This document shows positions 44,616-56,000 of a DNA stretch of 64,000 nucleotides, piece by piece (the first letter of the stretch is position 1; each line of letters begins with the position of its first letter). Source of the DNA: Monodelphis domestica (taxonomy: Eukaryota > Chordata > Mammalia > Didelphimorphia > Didelphidae). A program made the translations under genes and the position numbers. The notes under the pieces were generated by a model that saw only the letters and a program-made list of their open reading frames with translations, was not told where the DNA came from and did no database searches. The stretch is taken from NCBI RefSeq assembly GCF_027887165.1, contig NC_077228.1:380878492-380942491 (forward strand), read 5' to 3'.

Positions 44616-45227
44616 GACTTATATATAAGACTGAGTATGTTGAAATAATAAAACAAAAGTAATTTCACATATTAGGGAAATAGCATGGATCACTACATAA
44701 CATGGAAGAAAGAAGAGATCCATCAGTCAACATGAGAAGTGGAAATCTGAAGAAACTTGATAAGTATTAATTCAACACAACACTCAGACACAAAACACAA
44801 AATCACAAACTGACATATTAAGAGACTTTGTTTATAGAATCACAAGTATCTGAAATTGTATTTATGCAAAATGTAAATATGTATATAGTTAGTTCCATAA
44901 GGTCTTAGGCAAATAGAAAGATCAATAGATATTTCTATTTGACTGACATCATGATGTGGAACAATGTATATTGTTGTATTATATGTAAATAATTTCTATA
45001 AATAATGTATTAGTTTTAGTTAACTTAGAGTAAGTAGTATTAGCACTAAGATTCAAATTTTTTGTAATAGTTTTGTTCAGCATTATTGTACTGAATTTAT
45101 TGTAAAAATCCCAAACTACCCTTACCCATACTTTCCTGCTAAGAATCCTTAGAGTAGATTTAGTAAATTGGTAACTATAATATAAATAAGTGACCTTGGG
45201 AAGGTCACAACAAAAAAAGGGGACAAT
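44616..45227 (+). other. ERV tail between integrase and 3' LTR; no env
   Basis: About 610 AT-rich bases without an open frame and without any env-like motif. It ends in a purine-rich run (aaaaaaaggggaca, 45212-45225) immediately before the LTR TG, as a polypurine tract should. Confidence 0.6.
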
Positions 45228-45957
45228 TGTGGAAAGGAAACAAGACTGACAGTTTGTGGGTGAAGGGGCAACTGGGAGTGGCAGTTGGGTCTTGTGACTA
45301 GCATTTCCTGCCTGCCGGGCTGGACTTCTTTCCTGGTGGTGGGAGGAGAGAGGAACTTGTTCAGCCCAGTCTGGAAGATTCAGGCCCAGTCACTTCTGAA
45401 GCTCAGATCTGTTCTTATTTGCTTTATATCTACTGCTAAGATTCTGAATTAGACAAAGTGAGGACTGATATAGAGTAGACGGGAGTGGGAGAAACCCTCC
45501 TCCAGCCTCTGGGGCCTGGCCTCAACTCCAAAAGCTGAGGAAAAAACTCCAATCCCAAATGGTTATTAAACTTTATATTATTTGAACTCACAGTCAGATA
45601 AATGGACAATCTTTTCTGTACATAGAGGGAGCTGCACCTCAGTTCAGTCATTCAAGACAAATAATCCTTATTGGACCTCTGCTGCTTTCTCTCAGCAGGG
45701 GGCATCTCTCTCTCCTTTGCCTCAACCAAGCAATATTCCCTCTCTCCCCTCAACTCCTCCATATCCCAATACAAACTTCCCATTATCTCCCATTTTTCCA
45801 ATCCTCTATCCTTTCCCAATAAATATTACAGCTGCATCATGTCAAAGAGGAGGCAGAGCTTCAACGCCCACTCACTTTATCCTCTGTCTATAGGAAGTAC
45901 ATAGTGACAGGAAGTCAGTGGACTCTTGGGATATGTAGTTCTTTTTTTAGGGTAACA
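45228..45957 (+). mobile_element. 3' LTR of the second ERV
   Basis: The 730-bp segment begins TGTGGAAAGGAAACAAGACTG right after a polypurine tract and ends TTTTAGGGTAACA, giving TG...CA ends. Its polyadenylation signal AATAAA is at 45818-45823. The last ~130 bases match the antisense LTR at 40268. Its 5' part does not resemble the 5' part of that LTR or of 43847, so the families share only U5/R-like sequence. Confidence 0.72.
45818..45823 (+). promoter_or_regulatory. LTR polyadenylation signal
   Basis: AATAAA in 'cccaataaatattacag', about 135 bases before the LTR end. Confidence 0.6.
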
Positions 45958-45969
45958 TTTTAAACTAAC

Positions 45970-47053
45970 TGCCCCTGGGCAGTCCTAAAGCAAAGCTTCA
46001 TCTGTTATTGGTAGACATAAAGTTAGGGGAAGGCACAGGAAGTGACACAAAAGAAAGTGTCTTTAAAAGGGAGTTACAACTTCCTATGGAGGGAGAATTG
46101 TCTGAGATTTGTGGGAGAATTGTCTGAGATCTTCAACTGAAGAATCTGCTGACTGGACCTGAGACCTTGTTCCTGATAAGGCTGCTCTTAAATGTCTTCC
46201 TTTTGGAATAATAAACTGGAGGAATTCCATGGGAACTGGAATGACCTCCAGAAATTGATGCAGAGCAAAAGGAACAGAACCAGGAGAACACTGTACACAG
46301 AGACTGATATACTGTGGTACAATCGAATATAATGGACTTCTCCATTAGTGGCAATGCAGTGATCCTGAACAACTTGGAGGGATCTATGAGAAAGAACACT
46401 AACCATATTCAGAGGAAAAACAATGGGAGTAGAAACACAGAAGAAAAACAACTGCTTGATTACATAGGTCAAGGGGATATCATTGGGGATGTAGTCTCTA
46501 AATGAACATCCTAATGCAAACACCAACAACATGGAAATAGGTTTTGATCAAGGACACATGTAACACCCAATAAAATTGCACATCAGCTACGGGAAGGGTG
46601 GGGAGAGGGGAGGGAGGGAAATAATGTGATTCTTGTAACCAAGGAATAATGTTCTAAATTGACTCAATAAATAAATTAAAAAGTTTAAAAAAAATCTCTT
46701 CCTTTTGGACTGACACATGGTGAGTGAAAAGGTTGACTCCTTTCCTGGATTTCTGGGAAAAAAAAAAAAAAAACTAGTCTCAGGAGAAACCTACCTACTT
46801 CCCCAGGTCCTCGGCTACAAGGGCCAAGGCCTCTCTGGCTAAGGACAATTTGTCCCTGCCCGGGTTGAGCCAGGGACCAGGAGTGCTTAGGCTAGATATC
46901 TTATCCTATCCTCTCTCTGATTTTCTTACTTCACTCTTTCTACATTTTGTAAGTGAATTGTAAATAAATCTCTTTGGAATAAATTAAATTTCTGGCGACC
47001 ATATTCTTAAATAATCCAATCCAACCTTTTTATACCCTTTTTTCCCCTTACAT
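45970..47053 (+). mobile_element. Solo LTR of another ERV family, split by an L1
   Basis: Begins TGCCCCTGGGCAGTCC and ends CCCCTTACA. Promoter-like 'tctttaaaaggg' lies near 46050. Two AATAAA signals are at 46963-46968 and 46978-46983, followed by 'ttctggcgaccat', a typical class I LTR R/U5 end. The L1 at 46208-46696 is inside it. Without that L1 the LTR would be about 580 bp. The start is the less certain boundary. Confidence 0.6.
46208..46696 (+). mobile_element. 5'-truncated L1, sense, with 13-bp TSD
   Basis: Only the last stretch of ORF2/3'UTR is present, with the complete L1 3' end ('attgactcaataaataaatt', then A-rich). It is flanked by a perfect direct repeat TCTTCCTTTTGGA (46195-46207 and 46697-46709). 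It is of the same young family as the L1s at 1-1543 and 7387-10513. Confidence 0.95.
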
Positions 47054-47160
47054 ACTCAAGCTTTGAACTATTTTTTTCTTCTGCTTCAAGTGATTAATAA
47101 TAAATCTTATAAAATATAATAGTTATTGATATTAATTTAAATCTTATTGATATAGTAAAC
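47054..47160 (-). mobile_element. Possible LTR 5' fragment, antisense
   Basis: 47088-47150 ('aataaatcttataaaatata', 'ttgatattaatttaaat') resembles 40485-40545, the 5' end of the antisense LTR. Weak because both are AT-rich. Confidence 0.35.
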
Positions 47161-47440
47161 CTCTCTCAGAGTAGGGGTTATTTACAAATGACTGTAATGT
47201 CAGAACAAAATACATGAACAAAACTTAAAAAACAAACAAACCAGGAATCAAGCCTTCTAAAGAATTTTTGGACAAAAGTACTAGCCTTGAAAGTTGCCTC
47301 ACAATGTTCAAGAATTCCTGAGTTTGAGACTTTTAGCACTGGGTCTCCTGATGATAGAAAATTTCTTGATGCACTCTCCTCTTTGGAGAATCTATAGCGC
47401 ACAATGCCTTGTTCCTGCATGGTGCTTTACCTGGAAACCA
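47161..47440. other. Intergenic, nothing recognised
   Basis: No coding or repeat signature that I can name. Confidence 0.4.
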
Positions 47441-47620
47441 TTTAGTTTGGTTACGTCTGATGATCCTTCATGACCCCATGTAAGGTTTTCTCAGCAAAGA
47501 TGTTGGAGTGCTTTGTTATTTCCATCTCCAACTCATTTGACAGATGAGAAAACTGAGGCAAACGGGGTAAAGTGATTTGCCAATGATCACACAGCTAGTA
47601 AATGTCTAAGGCTATCATAA
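47441..47620 (-). repeat. CORE-SINE, type B (Mon1-like), antisense, partial
   Basis: 'ttacgtctgatgatccttca', 'cagatgagaaaactgaggca' and 'gatcacacagctagtaaatg'; the head is missing. Confidence 0.8.
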
Positions 47621-47879
47621 TACACATGTAACTAAAACTAAGCATGGAATATCTGCGCATGCTTTGTATGGTCCACCTTGAAGAGCAGATCTCTCTATTA
47701 TAAAGGCAAGCAATCCGAAAAGCTTTAGAAATAAGCCCCTCTTATTCAGTCTAGATCTATAAAAGCAAATGACCAGAAGTCAGCAGAGGTTGGTGGAGAG
47801 ATATATACCACCTATGAAAGATCCAGGAAGTTCTTGCTACCAAAGTCTCTGGCACTGTCAAATAGTTTTGTCTCACACA

Positions 47880-49965
47880 TTGATATTTTATTAGTGGAAA
47901 TGATATTACCAGAAAATTATTTTATTGAGTTAGAAAAAAATAATAAAATTAATTTGGAAGAACAAAAGATCAAGAATAGCAAAAGAATTAATGAAAAATA
48001 ATGTAAAGAAAGGAGATCTACCAATAACAGATTTTAAATTGTATTATAAAGCAGTAATTATCAAAACTATCAACTACTGGCTAAGAAATAGAAAGGCAGT
48101 TCAGTGGAACAAAATAGACATACGACAAAAAGCAGTAAAAGATAACAGTAATCTTGTACTGAACAAGAGCTTGGATCTAGGTTTGGGGGATAAGAAATCA
48201 CTATTTGGTAAAGATTGTTAGGACAACTGGAAGCTAATTTGGCAGAAACTAAAAGTAAGATACAAATGGATACGTGATCTTGTAATGATTATTCAGAATG
48301 AGATGTAATGATTAAAATTAATCTTGGAGACTATATTAAATTATAATTGCTAGTAAAAATGAGAGAGAAAAAGAAAAATCACCAAGGCCCAGCTATGAAA
48401 AGTCTCCATATTGCTTTGCGTTTCTCCATTTTCTGGTTCCCGGTCCAAGGGGTAGCCAGTCCAGTTTGCCCAGCCACAAATGGCAGAAAATTAGATACAA
48501 TTAAAGACTCCTGAGCAGAGAGAAGAAAGCTCTGATTCCACAAAAAAAAAGAAAAGAACCCAAGGAACCACTTGGCTCCATCTCCTATAAGGCCAATGAT
48601 GTCAGTCCTACTGGGGCTCTTTGATTGGACAGTCTGGGTCACAAGTCCCGACCTCCAGGCATGTCACCCACTATTACTTCCATTGGTCAGGGGCTGAACT
48701 GCTACACAGCAATCCCATCACATGACTTAATGGTGTCCTACCTTAATAGTATGTATGGGAAAGGGGTTGCATTTTTATGTTAATTCCATACGTAGACATA
48801 AAAGGACATATCATAAGCAAGTTAGAAAATATGAATAGGAGAAGAATTTATGAGTAAACAAGATATGGAAGAACTATAAAATGTAAAATGCATAATCTTG
48901 AGTACATCGAGTACAAGTTGAAAAGGTTTTGTACAAATAAAACAAATACTGTCAAAATTAGAAGGAAAGCAGAAATTGGGGGGAAAATAGGCAGCTTCTC
49001 AGAAAGAAGTCTTCTATTTAAAAAAAAATATATATATATAAAGAATTTTATCACATTTTAAAGAATAAGAGCCATTCCCCAACTGATAATCAGAAGATAT
49101 GAAGACACAATTTTCAGATGAAGAAATGAAGCCATAGATAGGTGTATGAAAAAATGCTCTGCATCACTAGTGATTAGAGAAATGCAAGCCAAAACAACTC
49201 TGAATTATCACCTCATACCCATCAGACTGGCTAAAATGGCAAAAGGGCAAAATGACAAATGCTAAAAGGATTTGGAAAAATGGGGACGCTAATACACTGT
49301 TGGTGGATCTGTGAACTAATCCATCTATTTTGGAGAGCAATTTGGAATTACACTCAGAGTTCTAAAACTATGTATACCCTTAGACCCTGTAACATTGCTG
49401 GGTCTGTTTCCCAGGGAGATTAGGGGAAGAGGAAAAGAACCCCTGTTGTTCCAAATATTTATAGCAGCTCTCTTTGTGGTGGCAATGAATTAGAAACTAA
49501 GGGGATGCCCTTCAGTTGGGGAATGGTTAACCAACAAATTGTGCCATATGATTGTGATGGAATACTGGTGCATCATGAGGAGCGATGAGCAGGCTGATTA
49601 AAAAAACCTTAAGAACTACACAAGATAATGAATAGTGAAACGAATAGATCCAGGAGAACATTAAACACTGCCACAGAATTAATGACAGTGGAATAAACTG
49701 TGAAATGTATTTCCAGAAGGTGAACTGAAAGGTGAAATATGAAAGATTTAATTTATATATATGCTGGTCTCCTGAATAGTATGTTCTATGATGCAAGGAG
49801 GGTCTCAGGCACTTGTGATTGAGATTTATTATATATGTATGAAAAGAAGTAAGTTAAGCATATAATAGATTTGTGATTTCATTTATGTGTAGCCTTTCTT
49901 CTCCAGACATGTAAAAGCTTTTTTTTGTTTTGTTTTGTAAAATTTGGAATTAAAAAAAGATTTTA
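47880..49965 (+). mobile_element. Older L1, ORF2 C-terminal half and 3'UTR, sense
   Basis: Translations give LEEQKIKNSKRI, LKLYYKAVIIKTINYWLRNR (47991-48221) and, further on, the L1 C-terminal text at 49065-49340 ('cagatgaagaaatgaagcca', 'ctgttggtggatctgtgaac') and 3'UTR to the A-rich end near 49965. Many frameshifts. A block at about 48385-48775 does not fit the L1 order and is probably a later insertion. Confidence 0.8.
48385..48775. other. Non-L1 block inside the old L1, probably an LTR
   Basis: About 390 bases with higher GC and no L1 similarity ('caaggggtagccagtccagt', 'gacctccaggcatgtcaccc'). Size and composition would suit a solo LTR, but ends and flanking duplication could not be fixed. 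Confidence 0.35.
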
Positions 49966-50119
49966 AAAGTGACAGGCAAAACCTAAGGAATATGTTTTTC
50001 TTGTTTCAGTAAGTAATCACTAGAAATCTACTACATATAACTTTTCTAAAAATTCAATTGATTTTTTTTTTATGTTTTTGTTGTACTTGTCTAGATCTAA
50101 ATGGGGTATATTGAGATTT
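49966..50119. other. Intergenic, nothing recognised
   Basis: Short AT-rich stretch, no feature. Confidence 0.4.
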
Positions 50120-50330
50120 CTTCTTTTTTTTTTTTAAACCCATACCTTCCGTCTTGGAGTCAATACTGTGTATTGGCTACAAGGCAGAAGAGTGGTAAGG
50201 GTAGGCAATGGGGGTCAAGTGACTTGCCCAGGGTCACACAGCTGGGAAGTGTCTGAGGCCAGATTTGAACCTAGGACCTCCCATCTCTAGGCCTGGGTCT
50301 CAATCCACTGAGCTACCCAACTGCCCAACG
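50120..50330 (-). repeat. Type A CORE-SINE, antisense, with TSD
   Basis: Intact minus-strand copy, flanked by GTATATTGAGATTT (50106-50119) and GTACATTGAGATTT (50331-50344), one mismatch. Confidence 0.93.
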
Positions 50331-50344
50331 GTACATTGAGATTT

Positions 50345-50829
50345 TTAATGATTATAGTTTTGTTTTTTATTTCTATATAGTATTTCATTAGCTACCATTC
50401 CTTTAAGCATGGTCTAGTTTCCCTGCTTATCTCTTTTAGCCATGTTTATTTTTATTATTGCCTTGTTTTATATCAGGGATTCTATTCCTGCATTTTAAAA
50501 ATTTCCTGAAACATAATAAATTGTGCTTCAACACCTCAAAAAGTGACATTGAAGAAAAGGCATCACCATATGCTTTGTGAATTACACCCCAAAGATCATG
50601 GGAATCTTCCACTGAATTTGCAGCTTAAACATCTATGTATTGTCTCCCTCATTAGAATGTGACTACCTTGAGAGTAGGGACCACATCCCTTTTTTATTTG
50701 TATAAAATATATACTATATAGTATAAGAATAGTAAGAACTAAATAAATGTTTTTTTATTCAGTTTTTTAACAGTTTCCGTAAAACAGAAATTATCAGATT
50801 TTCTGCAAGTTAAAAAAACAGCAGGGAGA
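50345..50829. other. Intergenic, nothing recognised
   Basis: AT-rich, no gene. Confidence 0.4.
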
Positions 50830-52260
50830 GATTGAAAGAGAAATTCCATTTGAAACTAATTATAGGGTATAAAAAAATCTGCAAGTCCAGTTATCAAGAC
50901 ATTCTCAGGAATTATATGAATCCAATCACAAAACATTCTTTACAGAAATAAAGACAAATCTAAATACAAGAATTGGATGATATTAATTGTTCATGGTTAG
51001 ATTATGCCAGGATCATAAAAATCACAAGATTATCTGAATAAATTTATAGATTCAGTCCTGTGCCAATCAAACCACTAAAAGGTTACTTTATAAAACTAGG
51101 AAAAAAATTCATCTAATTAGAAACAAAAGTCATGAAAAAACATGACAAGAAAAGGGGCTTAGCAGTACCATATCTAAAACTATTTTAAAGTACAATCATC
51201 ATCAAAACTATCCTGTATAATTAATAAAGAGAAAAGTTGATCAGATTAGTTACACAAGACTCACAAGTAACTGAACACACTAGTATAGTGCCTGATAAAG
51301 CTAAAGAGCTTCAGTTCCTGATTTAAACTCACATTAGCAAAAGCTGCTGAGCATTCTAGAAGAAATTTAGGTTTCCATATCACACATACTATATGCCACA
51401 ATAAACTCCAAATAGATATATGACCTAGTAAAGAATCTCATCATAAACAAAAAAGAGAAGCAGGAAAGGGATGCTTTTGGCAGTTATGAATAGCGGAAGA
51501 GTTCCTGGTCAAACACTGAATAAAAGGGGTCCCTCTATTTATATCCCAGGAGACAAACTGGAGAACTGTGATTACATAAAACTAAAAGGCTTTTATACAA
51601 ACAGTATTGATGCTATTTGGAATTAGAAGGGAAATAGTTAAATGAGAAAAAGCTTCTGTAGTAATTATCTCTTAGAATGGTCTTGTATTTAAGATATGTA
51701 ATTTGTTCAACTATATAAGAACAAGGATCAGATGACCATCAAAATTAAGAGATATATTACTAGAGATACTTATGAAGAGATAAAAATGAAAATGCTCCAA
51801 ATCACTAATAAAAGAGGCAAATTAAAATAATTCTGAGGTTTCACCTCATATTCATCAGATTGATAAAAAGGACAAAAAGAGAATTATTGGAGGGGATGGG
51901 GAAGATAGGTATATTAGTGCACTGTTAGTTGAATTATGAAGTGGTCCTATTATTCTGAAAAAAGCAATTTGGAACCATACCCCAAAAGTACTTAGTGTTC
52001 ATACTTTTTGATTGAATGATATCGCTTCTAGTCTTTTGTCCCAAAGAATCCAAGAAAGTACTCTTATGTACAAAATACTCACAGAAGCACTTTTTTGTTG
52101 TAGCCAAGACCTGCAAGCAAAGTAGTTGCTCCTGAGTTGGAGAAATGTAAGATATAGTATAGGAATATAATGGAATTGTTATTTCTACATAAGAAATGAG
52201 AAAAAGAAGAGACTGAGATAACACTAGAAGAATTTGGAATTGAAAATTGATACCTTAGTT
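50830..52260 (+). mobile_element. Old L1 ORF2 remnant, sense
   Basis: The order of short translated pieces and text such as 'agaaataaagacaaatctaa', 'gatcataaaaatcac' and 'tcacctcatattcatcagat' follows L1 ORF2 from the end of RT to the C-terminal region. No open frame longer than about 60 codons is left on the + strand. Confidence 0.65.
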
Positions 52261-52438
52261 TATATTATTTTTAATTTATTATGTATTGGTTGACCCCCTC
52301 ATTATATGTTTGAGCTCTCTTAAGCCTACAACTTCACTTGCCTTTTGTGAAATTTGAAAATTGATATTCCATGATTGAAAATTTTATCTATCAGAATCAA
52401 TATTTGTGAATCAAATTGAGACTTGATTGTATAGGCCC

Positions 52439-52829
52439 TGTTAATAAAAATGATAAGAGTTTAAACTTCCCTATTCCTATGAGCTAAAGTCCAACTAGAA
52501 AAATTCTAACCTGTGAGCTTTTGCTGACCATGGGGGAAGATGAATCAATTTGGTGATGGGATGTTTCCCCATCACAGGACTTCCCAAAAAGGATGTTAGT
52601 CATGGGATGATGGTCCACCTGGTGAGGAAGAGATGATATAAGCAGCACCAACCAATCAGGAGTGACATGTGTCTGTATAGTCACTGTGCAATATATACTA
52701 GAATATACTGTCAGAAGCATCCTTGACTACTGAAGAATCTTGGATTTATTGGCAGTTGCCGGCCATACTAATAAAATGATCACACTTGGAACTTTGTGTC
52801 TCAGTTTCTCTGTCATTTTTATTGTGACA
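52439..52829 (+). mobile_element. Probable solo LTR
   Basis: TG at 52439 and CA at 52828-52829. Inside lie, in promoter order: CCAAT (accaatcagg, 52651-52660), a TATA-like box (52690-52699), and AATAAA at 52770-52775 followed by 'tttgtgtctcagtttctctg' and a T-rich end. I found no 4-6 bp duplication at the ends, so the limits may be off by some bases. Confidence 0.6.
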
Positions 52830-52851
52830 CTTGTAAGAATTTTAGAGTAGT

Positions 52852-53041
52852 AGGGGGCAGCTGATTGAGAGCCAGGTCTAGAGATGGGAGGTCCTGGGTT
52901 CAAATCTGGCCTCAGACACTTCCCAGCTGTGTGACCCTGAGCAAGTCCCTTAACCCCCATTGCCTAGCCCTTACCACTCTTCTGCTTTGGAACCAATACT
53001 TAGTATTGATTCTAAGTTGGAAGGTAAGAGTTAAAAAAAAT
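52852..53041 (+). repeat. Type A CORE-SINE, sense, with TSD
   Basis: Flanked by AATTTTAGAGTAGT (52838-52851) and AATTTTGGAGTAGT (53042-53055). About 12 bases of the head (ggtggctcagtg) are missing. Confidence 0.93.
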
Positions 53042-53055
53042 AATTTTGGAGTAGT

Positions 53056-56000
53056 TTCTGGAGGCAATATTGCATGATAGTTTTCTAATTCGCTTTGGAA
53101 CCAGAAAAACTGAGCCAGGGCTAAGTGTGTAAATAGGAGTGACTTAACACCTTTAAGTTTTTCTTCTGTGGCTAGAAGCAAGCAGGTAGAAGAAGGGCTG
53201 GCTGCCTTTCCCCACCAAGTTACCATGTGTCTGTGACTGTATGGGGTCTCTGTCTCTGCTTTTAAGTGAATATTACGAAGGGGAGTATCCTGGCCACTAT
53301 ATGAGTTTAGTTACTAAGATCCCATCAGAAGTCAAATCAATGATAGTATTAGCAGAATCCACCAGTAGTAGCAGTCATTTCAATCATGAAGTGACACAAT
53401 ATCAACCTGGAGATGGATATACTGCAGCAACGACTTCATGATCTGGAAAAGTTTCAGGCCTAGCCCAATAGTTGCAAAAATATCAATAACAAGCCTGACC
53501 TCAAAGAAGAAAATAAGAAGACCCCCTCTTCTTCCTCTGCAGAGATGTGGAGAGTAGAACATGTAACTTTTTTTTTTTAATGTATTGGTTGGTTTTGCCG
53601 ATTTCCCTCCCACCCCCCTTCTTCCTTTTACTCTTTTTAAGAGGTGGCACTATAAAGGGGAAAGAGAAGGGAAAGGATTCTAACATGAAACCTAGGTGAT
53701 ATAAAAACATGTTATCAATAAAATCTATTACTAAAAATTGGGACATTTCCTGGAGATAAAAAATTTCCATTTTGAACATGTTGATTTTATGGGACAGCTA
53801 TGTGAGAATGTTCATCTGGTGGGTGATGCAATACTTGAACTACGGCTGGGTATAAATTAATTTAAAATTAAGTTGTTTTTAATTAAATACTAAATGTGAT
53901 GAAAACATTAGAAAAGGGTGGAGATATATCTTCCCTTTGCATTGTCATAGTACACAGCTTATATGAAAGCATTAATCTTGTACAGTTGTACCCTACACTT
54001 AATTAAAAAAAAAAACTTTAATGACATTTCTTTAATTTTTAAAATTTCTTTAATTATGATACTATCTCATAGGGAGTATGTAGTGCAACAATTGGTGTTA
54101 TACTAAAAATATAATTTTGAAATTATGAAATCTATAAGCCTAGGCTCTTGGGGACAAGTTTGACAAGGATTATAAACATGTAGATTTTGAGCTGGGATCT
54201 TAGAAGTCATCAAATCCAGTGGGGTCAAACTCAAACAGAAATGGCGGCCACTAAACTCTACATATGAATGTCGAGGGTAGTATATTGATCATATGAATAT
54301 AACTTGTATCATATTCTATTTATTTTGTTTAATATTAACTATTTGCTTGGTTTGGGCTCACTTGAGTGTATAATAGTCCATCAAACTTCAATTCTAATGC
54401 AACTTTTCATTTTATAGCTAAATAAGCTGAGACTCCAAAATGTTAAATGTCTTCCCTAAAGTCTGAGCAGTATCACCCCACATGGTTGAGACTTGAAGCT
54501 TGAAAGTGAACAGGGTGCTTCCTCAGCTCACCTTTGGATGCAATGTTGTATGGGTGTGTGTAGTAGGTATGTAGTAGTGATAAGGTGTTATAAGACGTAG
54601 GCTCCAAGTACTATCAAAACGACAAGATTCAAAAATGTGGATGAGGAGCAAAGCAGAATTTCAGTCCCTACTTTCTGGATATTAAGCTATGGGTTGGAAT
54701 CTAAACCATTTGAAACAAAAGGGTCCTTTTTGTTTTCGTATGTCATTGTCAAGCTCACTGATTTATTGAACTCTATTTCCAGAGAATGAGGAGTTGATCT
54801 TGCATATCGTTTCACCCCCCCCAAATAAAAAAACATAAAAAACAAAAAAACAAACAAGCAATAAGTCTTTGCTTTAAGAGGACAAAAAGTATTAAGGATA
54901 GTGCTAGTATTACTAGATTTCTCCATTTACTTCTTATTCCTTGACTAGGAAGCCAAAGAGGTAAGGTACTGTGGTGTATAGTAAGGAAGAGAATAGGACT
55001 TGGAATCAGGACACACCTAGGTTCAAATCTCAGTTCCAACATGCCACTTATTTAGAGGAAATAGGATCATCTGTAAAAACAGGAAGAATCCATGTAGAAC
55101 CTAACTCATACTATCTAGAATAGAATGCTTTAAAAAAAGCTTAAAGCACCACATAAGTAGCCGCAATGATTATTAAGCAAAGAAATTAATACAGCATTAT
55201 GGTCTTTATGGACACAAAGTTTTGGAGTTAGTATCATGTTTGACATATTTGAAGTCATCAAAATGTCATCTCAACTCTCTTCAGATCATGTCTTTCAAAA
55301 TACAGATGGTACAAAATACAGCTTAATTTCCTAATCAATGCAATCTCCACCCCACCACATCCCCATACTATGAATTACTATGAAACCTTAAAAAAACTTA
55401 AGTAGTAATAAATATGGTAAGGAGATAAGCATACTGTATTAATTTTTTAGACATCTGAACAATGGGAAAGCTGACATCTTGTGGTGAGAAGGGGAAAAAT
55501 ATAATTGCAGAGAAATAAGTATTTTTTCCTACAGTTCTGCTTATATCACAACTGTTTTCTACAGTGAATGCATTCCACATTGTTTCCAATGCCTGATTTT
55601 TCTTAAATACCTAAAAACAGATAGCATTCCAATAGTCTTGTTTCTTAACAATCAAGACAATCATGTTTATGAATTGTTCATTTTCAAGATTTTTCCACAT
55701 GTGAATTCCACAACCCACATAAACCTCAACTCCTTCCTAAATCTCATCACTTTTCCCTTATTTGTATATCATAGCTCTTTTTCAGCATATAATACTCCCA
55801 AGGCAGTAGTCTTAACACAAATGGAAATAGAATTAAGGTTCTACATCGTCACCTGATCTCCTTCTCACCATAACATAAGAAACAGAGCCATTTTGAAATG
55901 TAAGATTTCCCCCTGATTTATAACAAATTTCCACCGATACTTACAAAGAATCGTATAGGGGAATGGCACAAAAAACATTAGTAAGATGACCAGAAAAGGA

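Noticed and set aside
44616..45227. Search for a retroviral env gene between integrase and the 3' LTR
   Set aside because: Only about 610 bases with stops in all frames and no surface or transmembrane motif; env is absent, not merely broken.
46133..46532. Minus-strand open frames of 88 and 114 codons
   Set aside because: They are antisense to the 3' end of the sense L1 at 46208-46696. Similar antisense frames occur at each L1 copy.
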